A stretch of DNA of 64,000 nucleotides, from NCBI GenBank assembly GCA_009741485.1, contig CM019218.1:37696387-37760386 (forward strand), written 5' to 3'. This document shows, in pieces, positions 37,507-49,470 of the stretch (positions are counted from its first letter, which is position 1; the number at the start of each line of letters is the position of its first letter). The stretch is from Malurus cyaneus samueli. Its lineage: Eukaryota > Chordata > Aves > Passeriformes > Maluridae. Under the pieces are notes generated by a model, which was not told the origin of the DNA, searched no databases, and worked only from the letters and a program-made list of their open reading frames with translations. The translations under genes were made by a program, and so were the position numbers.

Positions 37507-40500
37507 AAAGAAATAATCAACTTACCAAAAACAGCAGACAGAAGAAACAGCCAAAAGGACAGTTTGGTGGACTTTTCCTTTTGTAATTACCACGTATTAG
37601 AATGCTAGCTGTGCAACAAGCTCTGCAGGTCAGCTCCAGAAAGAGGTCTACGCACTGACTAAAGCCAGCACACAATGCAGTAAAAATGCAGAGTTTTCAC
37701 AAAACTGGTTGGGCAACTCTGTCACTTGACTACATTGGCTCTTTAATCGCTTCAACAGCGAGCCCAGCTCAGCTTTGTTTTCTGCACTTGGAGCTGCCAG
37801 GCTGCGAACTTGACCTCTGAAATCGATGTGCCCACCAGCTCCCTCATCTGTCAGGGGCACCAGCACATCAAAAGCAGTCCCCCAGTCTGGTCTGCCCCAC
37901 ACCTCCCCAAAAAGAGCAAAACCTGTGAGCAGGACCTGCACTTGGAACTGCAGCAGGGCGACCAGCACTCTGCTAGTGTCCAGGTAAGCTCCTCCCCAGA
38001 ATGGTTCTGAAGACAGGGGACGTTTCAAAGTGCTTCCCAGTGCCAGTCATCAGCCTGCAAATCCCAGGTGCAAGTACACGCACAGCACAGGCTCCTCTGC
38101 CTACCTTCTCCTGCAAGCAATGCCTTGGAGGGCAACAAATCTCCTCCAAGGACTTGCACAATATCCTTCCAAGTGACACTTGGCTTAGGAATACCTTCCT
38201 CAAGCCCAGCAGCTTTCCCCCTTTTGGGTAGCACCCAAAAGCTATCACAAGCCAGGCAGGAAGGAAGCCTTTCTTTCTGTTTTATGAGACAGCACCACAG
38301 ATTGTGAGACTTAGGTAGGAGCCAGGTAATATAACTGTTTTTTATCTTTTCTGCCTCCTTCTCCCATAAAATGCAAGTGGTCAAGGTCAAGGACTTTTTA
38401 CTGTCAAGTTCCCTTTCAAAACAAACTGGTTTTCAGTAACTTCCATTTTCTCAGATCCGAGGGCAATTAACGAGGGAGTGTTTAGATTCAGCACACCCAT
38501 GACAAACATCTTTGTGAGAGATACAGCATCTGCCTGATCTGGGAAATGAGGTTTCCTACTCTTTTAGTTCTTTCCAGGAATTAGCAGAGAGAGTAGTTAT
38601 ACTTCGAGGGCAGGAAGTTTTCCTCAGCTTGGCAACTTGCACAGCCTCCACAGAAGGTGGATGGGGCCAAACAGAGCCTGGGCATGGGCACCCAGCGAGG
38701 GAAGGAAGCTGAGCCTACCCAGCACCACTCTCAGTAATTGCAGGATCTCCAGGAGTTCATTTCACAGCTGATGCCAGACACTTCCAGAAGTCAAGGCACC
38801 AGGGATTGCTTATTCCGAAGAGCACAGGGCAATAAGCACTCCCTTGTCCTTCTCAGATTAACCCTCTGGAGGAGCATGGACACCCTGCCAGGTGAGCTGA
38901 CTCACCAGAGCAATGAAGTGCCCTGTAGTTGACAGAACAGCCCACTGGAGATTGGAAATGTCTTCTAGATTCTCCAGAATCCAGAAGTGTCACCAGGATT
39001 CTCCCCAAGACCTCTTCCCCTACAGTACATCCCCATGATCTCAAGTGGCAGAAAGGAAAAAAAAAACAAACCACCAAACAAAACAAACCAAAAACCCCAA
39101 ACCCATCACAAAGCAAACAGAGGAGGCCTCTGGCTTGTTATTCCAAATGACTGTGAAGCTGCAGAATTAAGTAATCTTCCTTGAACAAAGAAGAGACGGG
39201 GATATTAGCCTACTTTAATCATATCACATGCTTTGTATCAGATCCTTTGCTGATAGCAAGGCACTGATCTCAAGAAGCAGGGGCTTTAACCCTTTAGTCC
39301 ACATACCAAACAGAGCTGGAAGGTTACTGCAAACCCATCATGACTGGAAAGTGAAAAGAAGTCCTACGAGCACAGGAAAATTCCTCAGGCCACAAGGAGA
39401 TGCATCTTTTGGCTTTTTACCAAAAACAATCCCTTTACTACTTGCAATCTTAGAAAATAGCTTTTGCCAAACAGACCATTTGCAAATCTGCAGCTCCCTG
39501 ACCCACTCCCGTGCCCCTGCTAGTAGGCTGGCACTGCTACATGTGATTCTAGAGCAGGAGAGCACAGGCCAGCAGCTGTGACAATCTCCCCTCTACAGCA
39601 AGGTTCTGCCCTACCATCACCATGGGTCTCCACTCTGAAGGAGTCAGAAGCACAGGATTCCTAGTGACTCTCACACAAAGTATCTCAAGATCTCTCCCAG
39701 ATTTGCACACCAGGAGGCAACAACTCAGCAAAACCATTTGCTACAAGCAGATGGGGCCAGTTTGGGGTCTCTAAACGCGGTGGTACAGAACCACACACGC
39801 CGTGGCAGCAGTGACACAGCCACCAAAGGTTACTGTCGGACCCAGCCTCTGCCCCAGAAGCCGTACTTCCCAGCAGAGCACCCCAGGGTCACACGACACC
39901 TTGTGCCCTGCTGGAGCGTGGTCTGCCTGCTGCTGACGAGAGGAGCGTGGGCACAGACAGTCTGAGGATGAGCATTTCACAACATCCTGAGTTTCGTGCC
40001 ACAGATGCCACTTGACACCACCGCTGGGTACAGATGAAAAGAGAAAGCCCGAACTATAAAAAGCTCCTGAGGAAGAGATTCTGTCTCGAGCAGCCCCCAT
40101 TTCCAAAATGATGACATAGAGAGCGCAGGAGGGCAAGAAAAGCCCAGAAGTACAGGACTTTAAACCACAGATACTTTGAGTAATCTCCTGCTATTAAAAA
40201 ATATTCACCTCAACCACATTTTCCCTCTCTAACATCGCGGTGAATAACACAAATAGTTTCCCATTTGTAGCTGGCAGCACCTTTCCACAACAGCCAAAAG
40301 CCTTGGTAGGGTAGTCCTGATCACTCTGAGGATGCCGTTTAGAAGCTTTTTCAAACTTTGCTCTGGAACAGCCAGTCCCAACAAGGCTCTAAGATGTACA
40401 GCAGCATTGTCTAGCATTCTTACCTTTCACCTTTCCTTTCACCTACTTACATAAAACTCTCCTCCTACCAAGCTCTTCCTACAGGAGGAAGAAAGTGGAA

Positions 40501-43500
40501 AAGAAAGCTACATTGTACAGGAGCAAAGGCCAACACTGTGAGGAGCAAGAATAACACAGCAGAGCTGTTACAGAAGCTGCAGCGAAGCTGCTTTGCTTCC
40601 AGTCTACACATTTTAGGAAGTGAAATGCCACAATAAGAAATCTCAGCAGCCAAGGCTGGAAAACAGAGGGGTCCTCTAGAAAATACATAGCCAGCTGGAA
40701 GAGACACCCAAAAACTTTACTGAGGTGCTCTGCCTTGATGAATGTTAAATTTCCATGCAGGTAATGCCAGCAGAATTAATTAGAGCAATACAAGAACGTT
40801 ACTCAGTGACAGATCTGCCACCCGCAGTTTGGATCACTCCTCCAACTCCATCCCAAAAAAAGAAAATGATAATCAATCCTTCAAAGTAATATATCTGTAG
40901 GTTCTGGACAGAACTGTTTCAAGCCAAGAAGAACAGACATATGGGATAGGTTCCCTAGGAATTTGGCAGTTAAAATAGACAGCAAGACTTTGAAAAGCTG
41001 GGTCTGTTTCGGGAAGAAGAGGGGCCTTCTTGGAGTCTTCAGACCTATGCATAGTGGTCTGGAAAACGGGTTCAGCTGAATCTGAACCAAGAGAGGCTGG
41101 GTGGCCTTTTCTACTTTCCTGAAAAGGTCTTTTTCAATATTTAGAGCACAAATATTTCAGAAGACTATTTGATAGAGGAATGCAGAAGGAGAAGACTGAA
41201 AAGAATAGTTCAGGGGTACTTACTTTAAAATGAAAGAACCCAGAATAACTAATTTACAAATAATCTGATGAGCCTCAGTGCAGACATAAATGCTCCCATT
41301 TCAGAGGGGAAAAAAAGCAGCCTGTTTCATCTTTAATCATGATTGAGGCTAAGATTACTTTTTAATAGAATTGCAGACGCAACTTTTTCTTACCTGCCTC
41401 TGTCCCACCACATTGCTGTCTATCCCCAACAGCCTACCTGCTTTTATTCCACATCAGCTCTACAATTTTTAATCAAACCAAACTTACCATTCACCCAAAA
41501 CGACACCAAAGGGTCTTATGCCTGCTACCTGTCAGGTGAAGGCTGTGACACTTGGCTCCCTCTGCCCCCAGGATACATACCCACCTCTCTCTAGAGCAGC
41601 AGCTCCAAACCCAGCCCAGCAAAGCCCCATTGCCTGCTCCTCCTCTGATGGGGGGCTGCCAGCAGGAGAACTGCCACTCTCCAGGGCTCTCCGCTGAGAT
41701 CCTGGGCACAACCATCAGACAGCACCACAGTGACACAGCTGCTGACCTGGCTCAGCCCACACACGGCTGCACAGGCTGCTCGTTCTGGCAGCAAACACCC
41801 CGTGGCAAAGGCTGTCTCTCTTCTGGGCAGAAAAGGAGCAGCTGTTCGGGTTCCCATAGCACAGCACCGGGTGCATGGCCATCTCCTTGTGTGCACACTG
41901 GTGGGTCTTGCTGATAGCTGACAGCTGGGATAGGAAGAGGTTTCCTATCTGCCTGAAGCTATGCGAAGCAGGAACCTAGAGTTTACTCCAGGATCAACTA
42001 CAAATCACTGCCTTCAAACAACAGCCTCCAAAGCTGCACTGCAACACGATGGACTGGTGATGAATGCAGAAATACTCAGGCTCTGAGACCACCAGCAGGA
42101 CTGAAGCATCAACTCAAAGAAGCCTTTGAGGTCTTGGACCCGGGAATTAAAGCAGCTTGCCCTTCCTTGAAACAGCCTCTTCTGCCAAGGCAGCAGCCAG
42201 TTTGATGCAGTTTTTGACATTTAAAAATTCCCATAAAGTTTTGGCAACTGCATTTTTGTCACCTCACTTTCATTCCAGGAAGCCGTGAGTCACAACATCT
42301 CCTCCAAGGAGCAAGGGTGAGAGGAAACTCTGACATTTCAGGTCCCCTCACATCAGGCAGGAGAAGCACCAGCAGCTGTGGGCATCACCTCCAACCCCTC
42401 AGGAGCAGCCAGGATCACCCCATTTTATCTGTACTCGCACAAGGTGTTCTCCCCCTTGGAGGATCTCATTTGCAAGAGCTGCTGGGCTCTGTGCATGGCA
42501 AGCAGCAAGTCCCATTTTGGGGCTGAGGCTCACTTGCAAGGCTGATCTATCCCACAGGGCTCCACTGCCCCACACCACAGCCTGCAAGAACTTCTGTTGT
42601 ACCTGCATTCTCCCCCCACTCCTGCTCAGCCTCCCCAGAGAAGTGCAGCAGACCCCCGTGGGGCATCAGGGAAGGGCTGTGCCTTTACCTCGTTTCACAC
42701 AGCTCACCAGGGCTTCTGCACACAGCTGTGCTCTAGCACTGCTCCACACAGCAGCTGCCGAGCACAAGTCTTCTCTAATTAAAAGAGCTTCCTTCGGGAA
42801 TAGGCAGATTTACTGCACAGCCCAGAGCGCTCCTTAGATATTCCATGTGCATATCTGCAAGCCTGCATTAGAAAGGGACCTGAATGCAAACAAGAGTCCA
42901 GCAGCTTCTCAGACTGTTGGGAAAGTACGTTTAGGCAGCTGGAGTTTTGCCTGGTTGGGGTTCTCCTCCCCCTGAAAGGCTTCAGAGGTGAGCATAATGA
43001 GAAATCCTGCCTGCCTTTTAAGGCCCAGTTTCTTCAAGCATGCAGCATGGATGCTGCAGAGTAATTCCCATATCTCTTTGGTCAGTGCAAAATTCAAGGC
43101 AAACAGCCTTGCTAACCTGCAGCTCAGCAGTCTGTCTCCTTAATCCAAATCCTGCTCTGCTCCTGTTTAACGGGGAGCCTAGCTCCAGGGCAGGAGAAAG
43201 GGAGAGAGGGGACAAGAGACCAAGGAAGCACACTGGGAAGCTGAGGACATTCCAGCAAAGCCACTCAAGAACTGACTCACCACCAGCAACTTCAGTGCAT
43301 GAGGACACCGATGACAGATACATGACCAGTTCCACAGCAGGCAGGAGGATGCTTTGCGCCACACCACGAAAGAATCCCCAGAACCAATGAAGCCCTAGAG
43401 ATGATGTCCTGTCACCACACCAACCAAAGCAGCATCCTTTTATGCCAAGGGTACTCTACAAATTAGTTGATTAGAAGCAGAAAGGAGAGGAGCAGTCTGC

Positions 43501-46500
43501 ATGGTGACTTTCGAAAGCAGACATGTTGGCTCTAGGAACCAAAGTCCAAAAAAACCCTTGATATGGACACCACCGAATTGAACTTGTTTTATTTCCATGC
43601 ACATTCCAAGTAATGTTAAGTAAGCCATTTGCTGGACCAAGGAGAAATCAGAAAAAAAAATACTGTAGGAAGAGAATAAGACACTCCCAACACAAATATT
43701 TTTTCCTCTTACTAGAACATTTAGAAACGCAAATGCCACAAAAGGTAAGAAACTTCCCTGGAAAGGTCAGTCTAGAGCATCGAAGCTCTTTGTGCAATAG
43801 TAAAGATAATCCAGTTAATTTAGACTTCACAACTGATTCCAAACAAAACTGCTAACCATCTATCACAGGAGATATACCTGCTCCGGGCATTTAGGACTTG
43901 CATATTCTTATATTATGGGATGACAGCAGCTGCCCTTGAAGTCCTACTCAAGTGCCAAGATGCCCTCTCCACATCTGCCTTGCATGCTGCTCCAGAAGCC
44001 CTGCACCAATACAGCTCAGGTCATGGCCCCACAGCAACACGATGCACAAAACCCCACAGGCAGCTCACTCGAACCTGTGACAGTCCAGCATGCCAGCCCA
44101 AGCTAAAACAGCATCCTGGAGCAGCTGCTTTTAAACTGGCGAGGGCACAGAGGATCACAGAGGCAGTGACCAGAGCAAGGTGCTGGTGAAAAATATGGTT
44201 GGATCCAGTGACTGCAACCCCTTTCCAGAACAACTCTGGGAAACAGCCTCCTTCATTCCCAATAGGTAAAGCTACTTGAAACATATTTACTGCTGTGGGA
44301 AGACCAGCTCAGCTCAAGGTGCATGGATGCAGCTCTGACAGCTCATCTGTTCTTTGCTTGCATATGAGAGACTGAAGCAGACTTGTTTTGCCTGCAAAGG
44401 GAACTCCCCATTATATAACTTCAAACCTTCAGGCTGCTGGATATCCTACTGTACACAGTTTGTCCCAGATCAGCACTTCTCCAGTACACATGGCTATGGG
44501 ATTATCATCATACTGGAAGAGATCAGCAATCTGTTTACAGATCAGCAACAATTTTGTAGTAAATGGTAAAGCACTTTCATGATGCACTTGCCTCAAGGCT
44601 GTGCTGCAGAGAAACTAAATTAGCAGGCCAGCAGCATCCTTAACAAATTCCACTGGTATTTCGTCTATGTGCAAGGCTCTTCTTCGGGTCTTTCTCAGCT
44701 CCTGAGCTCCCTAAAGACAGACAGGGCATTTACCACACCAGCAACTTTAGAAATTCAGTACATGCACTGACTGGACTTTGGTTTGACTAGCTTTGAAATG
44801 GCGGTGTCCCAGTAGGTGGTGTCCCAGTTCTGAACTCCATCAAGGAGACAAAGAACTAGAGCAGTCAGCCAGACAGCCTGCGCACGCACCTCTTCCCACA
44901 GGACAAAGCCTGTCCTCAGCTCAGTCTCCTTCACCTTCTCCCCTGTATTTACTCTGGATGAGCCACAAAACACCCAGCTTCCCTGTCTCTGTGGTGTTCA
45001 AAAGGACACACGGGTTCTGATTCGGCAGTCTCCAATCCCTGTTCCCATCCCAACAGGCCACTGTTTCACCCCCTTTTTCTGCTGTGATCCACCAGGCAGT
45101 CCCTTTTGCAGAGTTGCCCACAGTAACGCCTCATCTTTCTTCAAGAAAATTAGCTAGCTCTGAATCTGTCAGTGCACACAAGCAGTGATTTAAGCAATCT
45201 CCACTACGCAGTTCCTTTGCTTCACTTATCACCCCATCTAGACTGAAGCCAGCCACTAACTGCTTCAGTGTTTCCAAGCCCTGATAGCCCACAGAGCTTT
45301 CAGCAAACAGGCTCTGCCACAGCCAACCAGCCATCAAGGAACTGCTGGCACTGACGGTGCCTCCCGTATTATTCCTTTTACCATGCCAAGAGAGCCTGTA
45401 ATTTTTAGCCTTTCCTCCATTTCATTCCCTCTAAGCATACAGAGGAGCCAAAAAGAGACAGAGGTGGTTAGGTAATGACTGCACCTCACTGCACAGTTGC
45501 TAAAGGAAAGGCAGCTCACTCAGCCATCCCTTCACGCATATGTCATTAACCATTAGCCTCCACACAGCTCCAATCCCACATTCCTCCAACAGAAGCATTT
45601 ATGCAAGTACACACCTCATTTCTTTGCCCATTAAAGCTGACTGCCACGTGGTGGGGGTTAGGCTACTGAGCGCAGCTGCTCCTTTGCCCAATCCAGATCT
45701 CTGCATGGCATGATCCACATTCAGAGACAAATGAAGGCAGGGAAAGAGAAGAAGGGGATACAGATGTCACGCTCCTATTTTAGAGAGGTGAAGTTAAGGC
45801 ACTCTACAGTGAGTGCCATAATTCCTGTTAGAAATAAGTTCATTTTGGTGCACGTAAGCTTTTCCACAGAGGAAACTGAGGAGTAAGTGCAAGAACTGAG
45901 GCTCTGATCATCCCTCATTACACAAGCCCACTGGAAACTTTGCTACCTCCTCCAGCCTTCCGAGCTATTCAACCAGAGCCTGAGCCCCGACAGACCCACC
46001 CACTCTAGCACCTCCCACTCAGCAGCCAAGAGGAACGAGACCAGGAAGAAATAGGGCTGCCATGGCACCGGCGGCATTAAAGTGCAGCAATTACTGCTGT
46101 AGATAGCACGGGGCATGATCCAACTCCCAGCATCACCTGGCATTCCCGTAACAGACCCGATCCCATCAGTGCCCAAAGGTCTGTGTGGCAACACCTTTTG
46201 CCTGTGCTGCGTGCTTCCTGCTCTAATAATGCCAACAGCCAGGGACTGTGGTTACCAGAAGTCTGCAAAACTCCCACCTGCACCCCTGCAACTTGAACAC
46301 ATACTGGAGGAACACTTGGCACTCCTGGATGGACCCTTCCAGTTGTCAGACCAGGACACAATAACAAACAAGGGATAAAACCTTTTCTTGGTTACAGTCA
46401 GATCAGAAATTTCACACGAAACCCCCCCTTGCACTTCACAGAGCTTGAAGCAGACTGGTTTAAGTAGCAGAGACAAGAAAATCTCCATGGAGCTGTGGGA

Positions 46501-48745
46501 AGGCCTCGCTAGAGCATTTCCTGCAGCAGCTTACAGTTGTAGGTCACACTACACCTGCCTGTCACCCGAGAACCAAAATAGAGACAATAACAGTAATGAA
46601 GAGAGTCCAGATGAGCCACATCATTAAAGCCGCTAAATCCTCTTAAGGGAGGAGCTTCCATGCAGCAGGACAGAGATTGCCCACAGGGAGGGCTTTCTCC
46701 AGGCACTCAGACCGCATCCTGCTCTATTTCTGCCACAAGCAGGTGAGAAGCTGAACGAACACTTCGAGACTTCACCCAGCCCTGCAGCACCGGGATGAGA
46801 ATGTCATCTCAGTGGTTCCCAGAGCCTTCGGCAAGGATGGAGACACCCAGGCAAAGAGGGGTTCAGGCCCAAAGAGGCTACACCAAGTGAAGCTATTTTG
46901 GCAGCAAGATCCGTCCATGAAAGCAATGTTAAGAGTGAGGAGAGGCTACTCACTTCTCTGAGCCACTCCAAATCCACACATCAGCTTGCACAGCAGGTGG
47001 CAAAGGTCCTTTTCACCTGTGGGAGCAGCCCAACATGAGCAAGCACCCATCGATTATTTAGACTTTGTTTTTTTAAAGAAGCACATCAGCAGCTGTGGGA
47101 GCTCCTGCTCCAGCCAGAGGACCAAAAACAAGCATGAATGTTAAAAACCACCTCACTGTTGGAAGAGCATTATGGAACACTGGCAGGTCTTCCACTGTCT
47201 GTGCAGTGACACTGCAGAATAGGTCAGTGACTGCACCACCCAATGCCCTGCCTCATTAACAGCTTCTTCCCACTTAATACTCATGAAGTATTTAGTAAGA
47301 GCTGAGTAATTTGTCATTTTTACAGCTTGTCATATGCTTGACATCAGCATACAGCAGCACATTACCCAGACTGCTCCTCTCACTAGACATCTCCATCTAG
47401 ATTTTCAGAGCAGCGTTTCTACACTTTGACCTTGTCATCCACCAAAAGGATCGAAGCCACAGGCTTCTGCTTGACAGTTCTCATGCAGTGAGCAAGCTTC
47501 ACAGCAGCAGGCTCACATCTCAGGTTTTGAAGCAGATCCTTCTGTAGACCAAGATGTCAGAAAAAACTAAAAACAAAAAAGTGGAGAGGAAGTATCACTG
47601 ACAGTAGCATTTGTAGATTTCAAGTCAGAACTCTCCAGCTGTACACCATTGCTTTCACAGAAACACACGGGTGTTGTCAGAAGCTAACTACACAGAGACC
47701 TCACAAGTGGTGGGATGAGTTACATCCCTGTGAACCTCTACTGTAACAACAGACCAAACACCTCCAAAAGCAGCTTTTCTCCCCAGCCCTCCCTTACACA
47801 GCTAGTAAAGTTTCAAGCTCTCATCTTATACAAAATATACTAAGCTTGTCTAAGACACAGAAACACTTTATCCTAAACTAGCTTTACAGTTTACTGAAGC
47901 CAACATTTAGATTCCCGGATGGCTGAGTCTGGGTTTCAGTTAGGGTTTTTTTTTTTTTTCCCTTTGTACAAACACCCCATTGACATTAAAGCACACGCAG
48001 CAGAGCTTTAACGCTCTGGGGCAGAACCGGCACGCCTCGATCGTAACAAGCCGCTATCCCCTTATTCCCCTTATCAACAGATTTGTTACCAGTCACGCTG
48101 CAAAGGCAATTCGCAGCCAACATCTATCCGCCCAGCTGTTGAACTGCAAGCAATACTCTGAACTCCTCGCAGGGATCTTAAAAGGGAAGGGGGGAAAAGG
48201 GGCACGGCAGGCTGAGCCAGCACCAGATTCCTGTAATCGTAATAGGGTAAGATCGCTACAGAAGCATCTAATCCACATTTCGGAAATCAATCCAGACAGA
48301 GCCGACTGAAGCCAGCTGTATGCCCAGGCTCATCAGCAGGCAGCAGAGCACTCGGCTGAAATCCCCGCACAGCAGCAACCCGCCGGGCCCGCAGAACCCG
48401 CTCCTCTCCGCTGCACCTGGCCGCCGTCTGTCTCAGGTCACACACAGCTACACCGGGAATCACAGCTCACCGCCGGCTCCAGTGTGGAGGGGCGCTCCCG
48501 AGAGCGGCGAGCAGCGGGACCGGCGCCCCGAGAGGCTCCCCCGACCCAGCCGGGAGGGGAGGGGAGAGGCGCGGCCGCTCCCCAGGGCTGTCTGCCCGGC
48601 TGCCGCTGCCGAACCGCCAGAAAGCCCCGCAGAAAACCCCCGGGCAGTCCCCGCCGGGCACGGCCCCGTCCCGCCACGCCGAGAGCCCTGGGTCGAGGGG
48701 AGCGGGTTCGGCGGAGGGAGTCCGCCGCTCCCCGGCCCTGCGGGC

Positions 48746-48770
48746 GGCTCGGCTCGGCTCGGCTCGGCTC
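48746..48770. repeat. (GGCTC)5 pentanucleotide repeat
   Basis: Five perfect copies of GGCTC lie head to tail. On the minus strand this is (GAGCC)5, beginning directly after GTAGGT of the putative first donor, so it forms the first bases of the intron. Confidence 0.95.
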
Positions 48771-48776
48771 ACCTAC

Positions 48777-48870
48777 CTGCTACGGGCGGGCTGGGCACGG
48801 CTGAGCTCGGCGGAGCGCTCCCACCCGCCGATGTGGCCCCCGGGGCGGAGCCGGCGGCTGCGCTGAGCCG
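48777..48870 (-). other. CD82: Putative non-coding first exon of CD82 (right end fuzzy)
   Basis: The minus strand reads CCCGTAGCAG|GTAGGTGAG here, a near-consensus splice donor inside the CpG island. It would end a 5' UTR exon in the middle of the GC boxes. The 5' edge is arbitrary. Other weaker donors on this strand (ACAG|GTGGGC near 49030, ACAG|GTGGAG near 49067) could be used instead. Confidence 0.4.
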
Positions 48871-49127
48871 GCCCCAGGCGGGCCACGCCCCCGCCCGGCC
48901 CCGGCGCCCCGGCACAGCGCGGAGCCGGGGCCTCGCCCCCGCCGTGGGTTCGTGCGGCAGCGCCCGGCACGGCCCGCTCCGAGGCCCTGCTGCTCGCTCC
49001 CCAAACCGAGTCACGCATTTCCCATTGCCCACCTGTGAGGCCGCGGCCGCTGCTTCCTCCTCTCCACCTGTGAGCAAACCGCCCCGCCCCGCTCCGCTCG
49101 GGCAGGTGGCCAGGCAGTGCGTGGGGC

Positions 49128-49470
49128 CCTTTGCCCTGCTCGCTGCACTCGCCGTGAGCCCTCTGTCTGGCCCGTCCAGTCGGTGCAACAAGCGCACACA
49201 AACACTTTACCCGCTCGCAGCTTGTCTGGCCCTGCGAGACGCACGCTGCCCTGCCCAGTGAAAGCAAGCCTGATGACCCACCGAAAGATTTTTCCAATGC
49301 GCAGTTTCCCTGCCCCAGTGAATCCTGTAAACAGCACATTGTTTCCCCTCCAAACCCCGTTAAGCTCTTGTTTGCCCCAGTGCCTCCAGCACTGTGAGGA
49401 TGGTGAGATTGTTCGCACGCTGTGGCCGCTGTTTGCCCTGCTGACCGGTCGCACCGCATTGTTTCCATGG
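49128..49470. repeat. Degenerate ~60-bp tandem repeat upstream of the CD82 promoter
   Basis: A core of TTTGCCC/CCCAGTG type recurs with steady spacing. CCCAGTG lies at 49254, 49314 and 49376 (steps 60 and 62), and a relative CCCTGCTG at 49437 (step 61). Another TTTGCCCTGCTCGCTG lies at 49130. Between the cores, CpG-bearing words such as CGCTCGCAG, ATGCGCAGT and TCGCACGC recur. On the minus strand the translation also shows the echo GKLRIGKIF and DKLRAGKVF. Copies have diverged, so the borders are approximate. Confidence 0.6.

Larger units (their letters stand above)
30405..48776 (-). other. CD82: CD82 first intron (18.4 kb, may hide a second non-coding exon)
   Basis: The stretch between the first coding exon and the promoter donor. 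In human the CD82 5' UTR is spread over more than one non-coding exon, and I cannot place a further one here by eye. It contains a CR1 3' end (30824-31239), an AT-rich stretch (36318-36365) and A-rich tracts (37467-37506). Open frames of up to 130 codons near 36444, 37648 and 41552 have no recognisable domain. Confidence 0.7.
48330..49260 (-). promoter_or_regulatory. CD82: CpG island, likely TATA-less CD82 promoter
   Basis: About 0.9 kb with very high G+C and frequent CpG, in contrast to the CpG-poor flanks. GC boxes (GGGCGG or complement) are seen at 48742, 48784, 48843, 48891 and 49084. No TATA box stands at a sensible distance. A good donor on the minus strand (48776/48777) fits transcription leftwards into the CD82 gene. 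The transcription start cannot be read from the sequence. Long open frames across the island on both strands follow from the base composition. Confidence 0.75.

Noticed and set aside
30405..48776. A second non-coding 5' exon of CD82
   Set aside because: Expected from the human gene, but a non-coding exon has no reading frame to test, and many weak acceptor/donor pairs exist. I cannot choose one.
48320..49261. 313-codon plus-strand open frame across the CpG island
   Set aside because: Very Pro-, Ala-, Arg- and Gly-rich, with no domain. Long frames are open on both strands at once because G+C-rich sequence has few stop codons. It lies opposite the CD82 promoter.
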